Assembly: GCA_017441965.1 (NCBI GenBank)
Contig: JAFSBF010000092.1
Coordinates: forward strand, 1-8,466
Source: Clostridia bacterium
GTDB taxonomy: Bacteria; Bacillota; Clostridia; UMGS1883
Reading direction: 5' to 3'
Length of the DNA: 8,466 nt
Positions 1 through 6,545 of the stretch are shown piece after piece. The position numbers were made by a program, and so were the translations under genes. The notes under the pieces are model-generated. The model was not told the origin of the DNA, did no database searches, and was given only the letters and a program-made list of their open reading frames with translations. Numbering within the stretch: the stretch's first letter is position 1; each line of letters starts with the position of its first letter.

Positions 1-39
1 ATAAAAAGCAAAAAAATCCCCGAAAATGCTCAAAAATAC

Positions 40-68
40 TGTACATTTGGGAAAATGTGTGCTATAAT
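40..68 (+). promoter_or_regulatory. Extended -10 promoter of the dnaD-dnaI operon
   Basis: A perfect TATAAT lies at 63-68, preceded by the extended -10 dinucleotide TG at 60-61 (TGC then TATAAT). A weak -35 (TGTACA, four of six matches to TTGACA) lies at 40-45 with a 17-base spacer. Transcription would start near 75, giving a short leader before the ATG at 115. An inverted repeat, ACATTT-GGGA-AAATGT at 43-58, overlaps the -35 and spacer and could be an operator, but that is speculative. Confidence 0.7.
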
Positions 69-114
69 GTTTCTGATTGCAGAGAAACAGTATAAATATA
101 CGGAGGGAAAACGA

Positions 115-1101
115 ATGGCGAGCTTTTTTCACGCAAATAAATCGGTGCCTCTTCCCATAGAATTTATAAATAAATATATGATTAGTGCAAATGCGACGTA
201 TGTGAAGGTATACCTTTACGGTCTCGCCAAATGCTATGAGGGTGGGGAGGATATATCAAATGCCGAGATTGCCGAGGCACTTGATATTCTCGAAACAGAT
301 GTAAACAAGGCGTGGCGCTATTGGAAAAAAGTAGGACTTGTACATAGTGAGGGCAAGGGTAACCTTGTTTTCGATACAATTGAAAACGTGCAGAAAAAAC
401 CGCAAAGCACAAAGGCAGAAATGGCACAGAGTGAGGAAAAGGAAACTGCCGAAAAACCGAAAAACACATCAATGAAGGAAATTGCAAAGGCAATGGACAT
501 AAACCCCAAGATGAAAGAAACGGTAGGTATGGCAGAGCAGCTTTTGAAAAAAACTCTTTCCGCACGTGAGGTAAGTGCACTGTATAATTTTATGCAGTGG
601 TACTCAATGAGTCAGGAAATGGTGCTTTTGCTTCTTGAATACTGCGTAACCATTGACAAGACAAGCTTTAGCTATATTGAAAAGGTTGCGGCAAGCTGGA
701 ATGAGCAGGGCGTAACAACGCTTGAGGCGGCGACAAAGCTTTTAAACCGTGCCGTTAAAGAGGTTAAGATGCAGGCAAAATGCAAGAAAATGTTCGGCCT
801 TGACCGTGAGCTTTCGCAGACAGAGGCAGGCTATATAGGAAGATGGGTGTCAGAGCTTTCAATGAGTGAGGCAATGATAAGAAATGCCTATGAAAGAACG
901 GTTACCAATACAGGAAAAATATCAATGCCGTATATGAACACGATTTTAAAGTCGTGGTATGAAAAGGGTATAAAGACCGTTTCGCAGATTGCGGAGAAGG
1001 AAAATGCCCCAAGGAAAGAAAAGGCGGGTGCATCTTCATATCAGCTTGACGATATGGCGGCGTTGGAGCGACGTATAAGACTTGAAAAACAAAAAAGGTA
1101 A
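115..1101 (+). CDS. dnaD: DnaD-domain primosome / replication initiation protein
   Basis: This is a 328-residue DnaD-like protein. In Firmicutes DnaD helps remodel DNA at the origin and load the replicative helicase with DnaB and DnaI. Residues about 10-80 look like the N-terminal winged-helix domain. Residues 95-118 are a charged linker rich in Lys, Glu and Gln. Two copies of the DnaD/DnaB C-terminal helical domain follow, at about 141-207 and 227-293. Each ends in the family's Y-x3-[I/V]-x3-W motif (Y187-V191-W195 and Y273-I277-W281). B. subtilis DnaD has one such copy, so the doubled form resembles the larger DnaD/DnaB-like proteins common in Clostridia. The tail (about 299-328) is basic. 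I chose the ATG at 115 because GGAGGG at 102-107 sits well before it; an in-frame ATG at 55 lies upstream of the -10 box and has no ribosome site. The helicase-loader gene starts 14 bases downstream. Family assignment is firm; the exact symbol is less certain. Confidence 0.88.
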   Translation: MASFFHANKSVPLPIEFINKYMISANATYVKVYLYGLAKCYEGGEDISNAEIAEALDILETDVNKAWRYWKKVGLVHSEGKGNLVFDTIENVQKKPQSTKAEMAQSEEKETAEKPKNTSMKEIAKAMDINPKMKETVGMAEQLLKKTLSAREVSALYNFMQWYSMSQEMVLLLLEYCVTIDKTSFSYIEKVAASWNEQGVTTLEAATKLLNRAVKEVKMQAKCKKMFGLDRELSQTEAGYIGRWVSELSMSEAMIRNAYERTVTNTGKISMPYMNTILKSWYEKGIKTVSQIAEKENAPRKEKAGASSYQLDDMAALERRIRLEKQKR

Positions 1102-1115
1102 AGGAGTGACGTACC

Positions 1116-2111
1116 TTGGCTGAAACAATATATGAAAAGGCAGCAAAAATAATTGCAGAGCGAAAGGAAGAACGTCGCTTTGAACTCAGGAGACGCAGAA
1201 GTGAGGTTTTTTCAAAAATCCCACGTCTTCTGGAAATTGAAACACAGCTTGACCGCTTTGGTATAAGGATGCTCAACCTGCTTGCAAGCGGTGAGTGTGA
1301 TGAAAACCGTGCGGTGAGCGGTATTATGGCTGAAAATAAAGAGTACGTAAAGGAAAGGGAGCGCCTTTTATCAGTGCACGGCTTTCCGCCCGATTACCTT
1401 GATGTAAAGCCTGCGTGCCAGAAGTGCGGCGACAGCGGCTTTGACGGTGACAAAATCTGTGAATGTCTGCGCCGTGAAATTACGTCAATTGCTCTTAAAG
1501 AGGCAAATCTTTCAGATGCACTTGCTTGTCAGGTGTTTGAGAAATTCAGCCTCGGCTATTACAGTGACGAATTTGTAGAGGAATACGGTTGTTCCCCACG
1601 TGAAAATATGCGTTCTATACTGCGTGAATGTATGGCGTATGCAGATGAATTTGAAAAAACGCAGGAAAATCTTCTCCTTTGCGGCGGATGCGGGCTGGGA
1701 AAAACCTTTTTATCATCTGCCATTGCAAACAGACTTCTCCAGAAGGGCATAGACGTGCTATATGTAAGCTGCAACGCACTTTTCCCGATTTTGGAGGATA
1801 TGCATTTTGGAAGAGAGGTTTCAGAGAGGGCGCAGTATATCGTTAAAAAGCTTAACGACTGCGAGCTTCTGATACTTGACGACTTGGGAAGTGAGTTTGT
1901 AACGCAGTTTACGTCTGCAGAGCTTTTCCGTATAATAAATAACCGCCTGATAAACGGCAGAAAAATGATAATTTCCACAAACCTTAACAGAAGTATGCTG
2001 GCAAAAACTTATAACGAAAGGATTGCCTCACGCATTGCAGGGGGCTTTTCTATGCTCGAATTTTTGGGTGAGGATATTCGTAAAATCAAAAAACTTGAGG
2101 GTAAGATATGA
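1116..2111 (+). CDS. dnaI: DnaI/DnaC-type replicative helicase loader (AAA+ ATPase)
   Basis: This 331-residue AAA+ ATPase belongs to the DnaC/DnaI/IstB group, which loads the hexameric replicative helicase onto origin DNA. The N-terminal half is a charged helical region (1-85) followed by a likely zinc-binding module with Cys101, Cys104, Cys115 and Cys117 (CQKC and CEC), as in clostridial DnaC-like proteins and in the helicase-binding domain of DnaI. The ATPase core has Walker A GGCGLGKT (190-197), Walker B LLILDDLGSE (251-260, Asp255/Asp256), sensor-1 STN (287-289) and arginine-finger candidates Arg302 and Arg306. The start is TTG at 1116, placed nine bases after AAGGAG (1101-1106). No ATG occurs in frame until the middle of the N-terminal domain, so the TTG is well supported. 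It follows the DnaD gene directly and overlaps the next gene by four bases, so translational coupling is likely. An IstB transposition helper is unlikely given the DnaD neighbour and the absence of a transposase. Confidence 0.9.
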   Translation: MAETIYEKAAKIIAERKEERRFELRRRRSEVFSKIPRLLEIETQLDRFGIRMLNLLASGECDENRAVSGIMAENKEYVKERERLLSVHGFPPDYLDVKPACQKCGDSGFDGDKICECLRREITSIALKEANLSDALACQVFEKFSLGYYSDEFVEEYGCSPRENMRSILRECMAYADEFEKTQENLLLCGGCGLGKTFLSSAIANRLLQKGIDVLYVSCNALFPILEDMHFGREVSERAQYIVKKLNDCELLILDDLGSEFVTQFTSAELFRIINNRLINGRKMIISTNLNRSMLAKTYNERIASRIAGGFSMLEFLGEDIRKIKKLEGKI

Positions 2112-2401
2112 TTGAAAATGCAAAAATGCTGATTGATGAATATGTAAAACTTGCGGAAGAAATTCTTGTGGAATTTTCCTTTGATGAAAATTCTGCACTT
2201 AAAAAGCTTTCTCACCTTCGAGAAAAGCTCGGGGAAAAGCACAGTGTCGGGGAAGAGAGCGAGGAGCTTTTTACGGCGTGTACCTACAACGCCCTTGCGG
2301 CAATAAACTCTGCTCCCTGCCATACAAAGAAAAACGATCAGCTTATAGCCTTTATAACAGAGGCGAAAGAGGAATTGCGCCTTATTGGCGAGATGCTGTA
2401 A
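2108..2401 (+). CDS. Small conserved-looking protein of unknown function, coupled to dnaI
   Basis: I do not recognise this 97-residue protein. It is acidic and appears mostly helical, with heptad-like stretches at 2-24 and 27-45 and a C-terminal helix at about 77-97. It has no signal peptide or membrane segment. Two Cys (58 and 71) lie in the middle and do not form a recognisable metal motif. Its ATG shares the bases ATGA with the stop codon of the helicase-loader gene, a typical translational-coupling arrangement, so it is probably made in step with that protein and may act with it in replication initiation; that is inference from position only. It ends 26 bases before the -35 box of the next operon, and I see no terminator after it. 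Confidence 0.7.
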   Translation: MIENAKMLIDEYVKLAEEILVEFSFDENSALKKLSHLREKLGEKHSVGEESEELFTACTYNALAAINSAPCHTKKNDQLIAFITEAKEELRLIGEML

Positions 2402-2426
2402 AACTAAAAAAAACAATAAAAAAATA

Positions 2427-2455
2427 TTGACAACGTCTTTTGGCAGAGTTATAAT
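2427..2455 (+). promoter_or_regulatory. Consensus sigma-A promoter of the branched-chain amino acid operon
   Basis: A perfect TTGACA at 2427-2432 and a perfect TATAAT at 2450-2455 are separated by exactly 17 bases. An A-rich stretch (2401-2426) upstream could act as an UP element. Transcription would start near 2462, giving an mRNA leader of roughly 225 bases before the first large gene at 2688. A promoter this close to consensus is expected to fire strongly, which fits control by attenuation downstream rather than by initiation. Confidence 0.88.
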
Positions 2456-2483
2456 ATAGCGTATAAGTTTGGAGATGTAAATT

Positions 2484-2594
2484 ATGAATTCATTAACAGT
2501 ATTCACATCTGTAATAATTCTAATTAACGCTATAATTATTCTACTTGCTGAAAGTTCTGATAATAATAGCGCTTTTTGTCGTGTTTTGATGTGA
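2484..2594 (+). CDS. Branched-chain amino acid leader peptide (attenuator peptide)
   Basis: This 36-codon reading frame starts at ATG 2484, nine bases after GGAG (2471-2474), and stops at TGA 2592-2594. Codons 10-21 (2511-2546) read VIILINAIIILL: ten of twelve residues are Val, Ile or Leu, including runs of two and three Ile. The remainder is ordinary, with two Phe and one Cys. Such peptides control ilv and leu operons by ribosome stalling when the matching charged tRNAs are short. Supporting context is the strong promoter just upstream, the intrinsic terminator 33 bases after its stop, and a downstream operon containing a LeuA homologue and IlvE. The Ile codons themselves form the 5' arm of the protector hairpin. 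I infer that it is sacrificial, with no function as a protein. A small membrane peptide is an alternative because of its hydrophobic middle, but the RNA folding makes that less likely. Confidence 0.87.
   Translation: MNSLTVFTSVIILINAIIILLAESSDNNSAFCRVLM
2528..2571 (+). promoter_or_regulatory. Attenuator protector hairpin (1:2)
   Basis: CGCTAT (2528-2533) pairs with ATAGCG (2566-2571); after one A-A mismatch, ATTAT (2535-2539) pairs with ATAAT (2560-2564), plus a T2540-G2559 wobble. The loop can form a further ACTT/AAGT stem (2543-2546 with 2552-2555). The 5' arm consists of the leader codons Ala16-Ile17-Ile18-Ile19, so a ribosome stalled at the Ile codons would prevent this hairpin and free the 3' arm for the antiterminator. 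Pairing was worked out by eye; no energies were calculated. Confidence 0.7.
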
Positions 2595-2650
2595 GTACAG
2601 TTACGTATTGAAAAGTATAGTTTTTTCAATGCCTGCGGCAAATAGTGCTG
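2567..2650 (+). promoter_or_regulatory. Attenuator antiterminator pairing (2:3)
   Basis: Bases 2567-2583 can pair with 2634-2650 at 16 of 17 positions, five of them G-U type wobbles, with a single T2574-T2643 mismatch. This uses the end of the protector hairpin's 3' arm (2567-2571) and both arms of the terminator (2634-2640 and 2646-2650), so it excludes both. A hairpin, ATTGAAAA (2607-2614) with TTTTCAAT (2623-2630), extended by T2606-G2631 and G2605-C2632, fits inside its loop and also occupies the base of the terminator stem. A ribosome reaching the leader stop (2592-2594) would cover 2567-2583 and block this structure. Confidence 0.68.
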
Positions 2651-2672
2651 CAGGCATTTTATTTTTATTTTA
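2628..2672 (+). terminator. Intrinsic terminator / attenuator (3:4)
   Basis: AATGCCTGCGGCA (2628-2640) pairs with TGCTGCAGGCATT (2646-2658) in a 13-base-pair stem with one G-T wobble and a five-base loop AATAG. It is followed by a T-rich run (2657-2670) interrupted by two A. It lies between the leader-peptide stop and the ribosome site of the next gene (AGGGG, 2675-2679), so unless an alternative structure forms it would end transcription before the operon. It may also stop read-through from the upstream replication genes. Confidence 0.9.
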
Positions 2673-2687
2673 TTAGGGGTGTAAGTT

Positions 2688-4076
2688 ATGAAAAAAATCC
2701 AAATTACCGATGTAACATTAAAAAAACTGTCACAAGACCGCAGTTTATCACTACTTTTCCGTGAAAAGACGGCGATTGCAGCTTGTGCGGCATCTTTAGG
2801 TGTTAATGCGGTAGAACTACCCCCTATGAAAAATGTTCGTGAAGATACTATTATAAATAAGACGATATCTCAGAACGTATCGGGGGCAGCAGTAGTAATA
2901 CCTGTAGGCTTTACAAAGGAAAGCGTTAATGAGGCGTGGGAAAGTGTTAAGGATGCACAAAATCCCAGACTTCAACTTGAGGTTCCCACTTCAACAGTAC
3001 AGATGGAGTACACATATCATATAAAGGCAGATAAGATGCTCGAAAAAATTGCAGAGCTTCTCTGCGAGGCAAAAAAGCTTTGCAGTGATGTTGAATTTTG
3101 TGCTCTTGATGCAACACGTGCCGATGAAGATTTTCTTATAAAGGCGGCTGCGGTTGCTAAGGAAAAAGGTGCAGGAATTATTACCTTGTGTGATGATGCA
3201 GGGGTAAGCCTTCCTGATGAGATTGCAGACCTTGTTAAGAAGGTAAAGGAAGCAGCAGACACATCTGTGTATGTGCAGCTTTCAGATAAAATCGGTATGG
3301 CAGCAGCATCAGCAGTTGCTGCAATTAAAGTGGGTGCCGACGGTCTTAAATGTGCAATGGCAGGGGAGGATGCTCTTTTGATGGGTGTTCTTTCAAATGC
3401 GATAGGCGCACGCGGAAGTGCAATCGGTGCAGAAATTTCCCTTGAAAATACAAAAATTCACGCAAGCATTAAGGATATGCTTTCAAAAATAAATCACGAG
3501 GCTTATGAAAAAGCAACGGATATGAGTGAGAAAAAGAAAATTCTTCTTGATTCAGACAGTACGCTGACAGATGTTAAGTATGCGGCAAATGTTTTAGGAT
3601 ATGACCTTAGTGACGAGGATAACGGTAAGGTACATAAGGCACTTTTGCAGACTTGTGAAAAGAAGGGCAGTGTAGGTGCAAAGGAGCTTGAGGCACTTAT
3701 TGCAAGCTTTGCTATGCAGGCACCCTCAACCTACCACCTTGAAAGCTACAGTGCAAACTGTACCAACCTTACAAGTGCTATGTCGCAGGTAACACTTAAA
3801 TGTGGTGACGAGATACTTTCGGGTGTCAGCACAGGCGACGGTCCGATTGACTCTCTTTTCCGTGCGATAGAGCAGAGTATCGGTTATCACTATGAGCTTG
3901 ATGATTTTCAAATTCAGGCAGTTACCGACGGTAAAGAGGCGCTTGGCAGTGCGATTGTAAGACTTCGTAATAACGGAAAGCTTTACAGCGGTAACGGAAT
4001 TTCAACAGATATTATGGCGGCAAGTGTCAGGGCATATATAAATGCACTGAATAAGATTGTGTTTGAGGAGGATTAA
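2688..4076 (+). CDS. Degenerate 2-isopropylmalate synthase homologue with intact LeuA regulatory domain
   Basis: This 462-residue protein has the LeuA layout: an HMGL-like TIM barrel (about 1-270), a linker region (about 275-345) and a C-terminal LeuA dimer/allosteric domain (about 348-456). The regulatory domain is well kept, with GDGPID (383-388), GKEALG (415-420) and the GISTDIMAAS region (437-446). The barrel is not. The usual D-T-T-L-R-D-G-E-Q active-site motif reads DVTLKKLSQ (8-16), losing the catalytic Arg and the metal-binding Asp. The metal-binding H-x-H-[N/D]-D-x-G segment reads QLSDKIG (197-203), losing both His. The following N-G-x-G-E-R-x-G-N motif is replaced near 225-233. I infer it does not make isopropylmalate and may sense leucine or act as a scaffold or regulatory subunit. 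ATG 2688 follows AGGGG at 2675-2679. It is the first large gene after the attenuator and ends one base before the next start. A divergent enzyme with another reaction remains possible. Confidence 0.85.
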   Translation: MKKIQITDVTLKKLSQDRSLSLLFREKTAIAACAASLGVNAVELPPMKNVREDTIINKTISQNVSGAAVVIPVGFTKESVNEAWESVKDAQNPRLQLEVPTSTVQMEYTYHIKADKMLEKIAELLCEAKKLCSDVEFCALDATRADEDFLIKAAAVAKEKGAGIITLCDDAGVSLPDEIADLVKKVKEAADTSVYVQLSDKIGMAAASAVAAIKVGADGLKCAMAGEDALLMGVLSNAIGARGSAIGAEISLENTKIHASIKDMLSKINHEAYEKATDMSEKKKILLDSDSTLTDVKYAANVLGYDLSDEDNGKVHKALLQTCEKKGSVGAKELEALIASFAMQAPSTYHLESYSANCTNLTSAMSQVTLKCGDEILSGVSTGDGPIDSLFRAIEQSIGYHYELDDFQIQAVTDGKEALGSAIVRLRNNGKLYSGNGISTDIMAASVRAYINALNKIVFEED

Positions 4077-4077
4077 G

Positions 4078-6540
4078 ATGAAGCTTACCTTTTCAACTAA
4101 AAATGTAACGAGACCATCGTTTATTGACACATGCCGATATGCGTATGATTACGGATATTCAGGCTTTGAAATATACGATGCAATTAATGAGAGAAAGCAG
4201 CATTATGACAGTATTTTAAGAAGTGAAAGAACAGCTGATTCAAAGAGAAAGCTTGTAAACCGTGCACTTGAGGTTTCAGCGCTTGTATACCCATATCCGC
4301 TTGAAGAGACAGAGGCAACGGGCGAAACACTTCTTAAATACGTTGATATGGCGAGAAATGCAGGAATTGAACACATTATCGTACGTAATGAGAAAAAGGT
4401 TTCAAATGAGGTTCTTAAAAATAAGCTTTCTGCGGCGATAGAGAGGGCGGAAAAATCTGACATTCAAATTCTTTTTGAAACGAAAGGATATCTTGCCTCT
4501 ACGGAGAATGTAATAGATATAATAAACTTTTTCTCCTCCGCAGTAATCGGTGCATCGTGGAATGTACGTGAAACGTATTTTGGCGCTGACGAAAGTGCTG
4601 AAACAACAATTAAAAACCTCGGGGCATATATAAAGTACGCACGTCTTGGCGATATGAAGAATGGAAAAACGGTACTTATCGGTGAGGGCGAGCTTCCCGT
4701 TGACAGCTTTGTAAATGCACTTTCCTCACTTAATTATGACGGATATATATGCGTGGCTTGGAACGAGGAAATTAACGATGCCGATATCGTTCTTACGCAT
4801 TTTGCAAACTACGTTGCAAACCTTTCAAGGGAGAAAAAGGATTTTGACCGCCCGTATTACAACAGGGCAAGAACAGGCACCTTCGTGTGGAAAAAGTATG
4901 ACGTTATTGACGCTACATTTTCTGATGTGCTTGACAAAATGGTTGAAAAATATCCTGACCAGTATGCATTTAAGTACACAACGCTTGATTATACAAGAAC
5001 ATATAAGGAGTTTCGCCGTGACGTTGATGAATGTGCGGCGGCGCTTATCTCCCTCGGCGTAAAGGCAGGCGACCATGTTGCCGTATGGGCAACAAATATC
5101 CCTGCATGGTTTATAACCTTCTGGGCAACGACGAAAATCGGTGCAGTTTTGGTTACTGTTAACACCGCATATAAAATACGTGAGATTGAATATCTTTTAA
5201 GGCAGTCCGATACACATACACTTATTATGATTGAGGAGTGCAAGGATATTAACTATAAAGAAATTATAGAGGAGCTTTGTCCTGAACTCAAATCTCTTAC
5301 CCCCGGGGATGCGCTTTACTCCAAAAATCTTCCCTTCCTCAGAAACGTGGTAACAGTCGGCTTTTCAATGGAGGGCTGTCTTGAATGGGATGAAATGCTT
5401 TCAAGAAGTGCACTTGTTCCCATTGATGAGGTAAGGCGGAGAGCATCTCTTGTAAAGCCTGATGACGTATGTAATATGCAGTATACATCAGGTACAACGG
5501 GATTTCCAAAGGGTGTTATGCTGACACACAGAAACATAGTAAATAACGGTAAGACAATCGGTGACAGAATGGATTTATCAACGGCTGACCGTATGATGAT
5601 TCAGGTTCCGATGTTCCATTGCTTCGGTATGGTGCTTTCAATGACGTCTATGATGACACACGGCGGAACACTTTGCCCGATGCCGTACTTCTCACCAAAA
5701 TCGTCGCTTGCCTGCGTGAATGATGAACGCATCACCTGCTTTAACGGCGTGCCGACGATGTTTATTGCAATGTTTAACCACCCCGATTTTGCAAAAACAG
5801 ATTTTTCATATATGCGCACAGGCATTATGGCAGGTGCCAACTGCCCTGCGGACTTGATGCGCCGTGCCGCTGACGAAATGAATATGAGGGAGATTATTTC
5901 CGTTTACGGTCAGACGGAGGCATCACCCGGCTGTACAATGGGTGAGGTTAACGAAGACCTTGACCACCGTGTTGAAACTGTTGGAAGTGCATTCCCCGGT
6001 GTTGAATGTAAAATCATTGACCCTGAAACGGGTGAAGAGCTTCCCGACGGTGAAAGCGGTGAGTTTGTTGCGCGTGGCTTTAATATTATGAAGGGCTACT
6101 ACAAAATGCCTGAGGCTACTGCACAGACAATTGACAAGGACGGATGGCTTCATTCAGGAGATATATGCTGCAGAACAGAGGATGGCTATTACAAAGTAAC
6201 GGGCAGACTCAAGGATATGATAATCCGTGGCGGTGAAAACCTTTACCCCCGTGAGATTGAGGAGTTTTATCTCACCAATCCAAAGGTGCGTGATGTTCAG
6301 ATTGTTGGTGTTCCCGATGAACGCTATGGCGAGGAATGTTGTGCATGGGTTATTCTCCACAAAGGGGAGAGTTCAGACGAAAACGAAATGAAGGAATTTG
6401 GTAATGCGTCAATCGCACGCCATAAGGTTCCGAGATATTTTGTTTTTGTAAAGGAATTCCCTATGAATGCGGCAGGAAAAATTCTTAAATATAAAATGCG
6501 TGAGCAGTCTATACAAATGCTTGGATTAGAAAGGAAGTAA
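4078..6540 (+). CDS. TIM-barrel (sugar isomerase-like) / acyl-CoA synthetase fusion
   Basis: This 820-residue protein joins two families. Residues 1-255 resemble the xylose-isomerase-like TIM barrel (sugar phosphate isomerase/epimerase, AP endonuclease 2 superfamily), with LFET (132-135), WNVRETYF (161-168), the R-L-G-D segment (189-192), GEGELP (202-207) and YDGY (220-223). Residues about 262-820 are a full acyl-CoA synthetase: P-loop YTSGTTGFPKG (469-479), VYGQTE (609-614), GWLHSGD (689-695), GRLKDMIIRGGENLYPREIE (709-728) and the C-terminal catalytic Lys801 in NAAGKILK. It activates a carboxylic acid to acyl-AMP, then acyl-CoA. The sequence resembles the ACSF2-like medium/short-chain group; the substrate is inferred to be branched short fatty acids from the operon. 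Of the barrel's usual Glu-Asp-His-Glu metal ligands only Glu134 appears kept (Asn162, Arg189 and Ala227 at the others). I chose ATG 4078 because GAGGAGG (4065-4071) precedes it; an ATG at 4057 lies within the previous gene without such a site. IlvE follows after five bases. Confidence 0.87.
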   Translation: MKLTFSTKNVTRPSFIDTCRYAYDYGYSGFEIYDAINERKQHYDSILRSERTADSKRKLVNRALEVSALVYPYPLEETEATGETLLKYVDMARNAGIEHIIVRNEKKVSNEVLKNKLSAAIERAEKSDIQILFETKGYLASTENVIDIINFFSSAVIGASWNVRETYFGADESAETTIKNLGAYIKYARLGDMKNGKTVLIGEGELPVDSFVNALSSLNYDGYICVAWNEEINDADIVLTHFANYVANLSREKKDFDRPYYNRARTGTFVWKKYDVIDATFSDVLDKMVEKYPDQYAFKYTTLDYTRTYKEFRRDVDECAAALISLGVKAGDHVAVWATNIPAWFITFWATTKIGAVLVTVNTAYKIREIEYLLRQSDTHTLIMIEECKDINYKEIIEELCPELKSLTPGDALYSKNLPFLRNVVTVGFSMEGCLEWDEMLSRSALVPIDEVRRRASLVKPDDVCNMQYTSGTTGFPKGVMLTHRNIVNNGKTIGDRMDLSTADRMMIQVPMFHCFGMVLSMTSMMTHGGTLCPMPYFSPKSSLACVNDERITCFNGVPTMFIAMFNHPDFAKTDFSYMRTGIMAGANCPADLMRRAADEMNMREIISVYGQTEASPGCTMGEVNEDLDHRVETVGSAFPGVECKIIDPETGEELPDGESGEFVARGFNIMKGYYKMPEATAQTIDKDGWLHSGDICCRTEDGYYKVTGRLKDMIIRGGENLYPREIEEFYLTNPKVRDVQIVGVPDERYGEECCAWVILHKGESSDENEMKEFGNASIARHKVPRYFVFVKEFPMNAAGKILKYKMREQSIQMLGLERK

Positions 6541-6545
6541 TATAT

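Noticed and set aside
55..114. Upstream in-frame ATG adding 20 residues to the DnaD protein
   Set aside because: This ATG lies before and across the -10 box at 63-68 and has no Shine-Dalgarno sequence, while the ATG at 115 has GGAGGG at good spacing.
1116..2111. IstB-type transposition helper as the identity of the AAA+ gene
   Set aside because: No IstA transposase or inverted repeats are nearby, and the DnaD neighbour plus the N-terminal Cys module fit a helicase loader.
2009..2641. A 210-codon open frame on the minus strand across the end of the helicase-loader gene, the 97-residue gene and the leader region
   Set aside because: It runs antisense to two well-supported genes and the attenuator, has no credible ribosome site, and its translation resembles no family. 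Its length follows from the AT-rich reverse complement.
2456..2687. T-box riboswitch in the leader of the branched-chain operon
   Set aside because: I see no conserved T-box sequence or specifier stem layout. The Ile/Leu/Val-rich peptide with its ribosome site and alternative hairpins explains the leader better.
4057..4077. Upstream in-frame ATG adding seven residues to the fusion protein
   Set aside because: It lies in the coding end of the previous gene without a ribosome site; GAGGAGG at 4065-4071 points to ATG 4078, and the barrel's first strand begins there.
4715..5062. A 115-codon frame on the + strand inside the fusion gene
   Set aside because: It is an out-of-frame overlap with the continuous fusion frame, which shows barrel and synthetase motifs on both sides; it does not indicate a frameshift.
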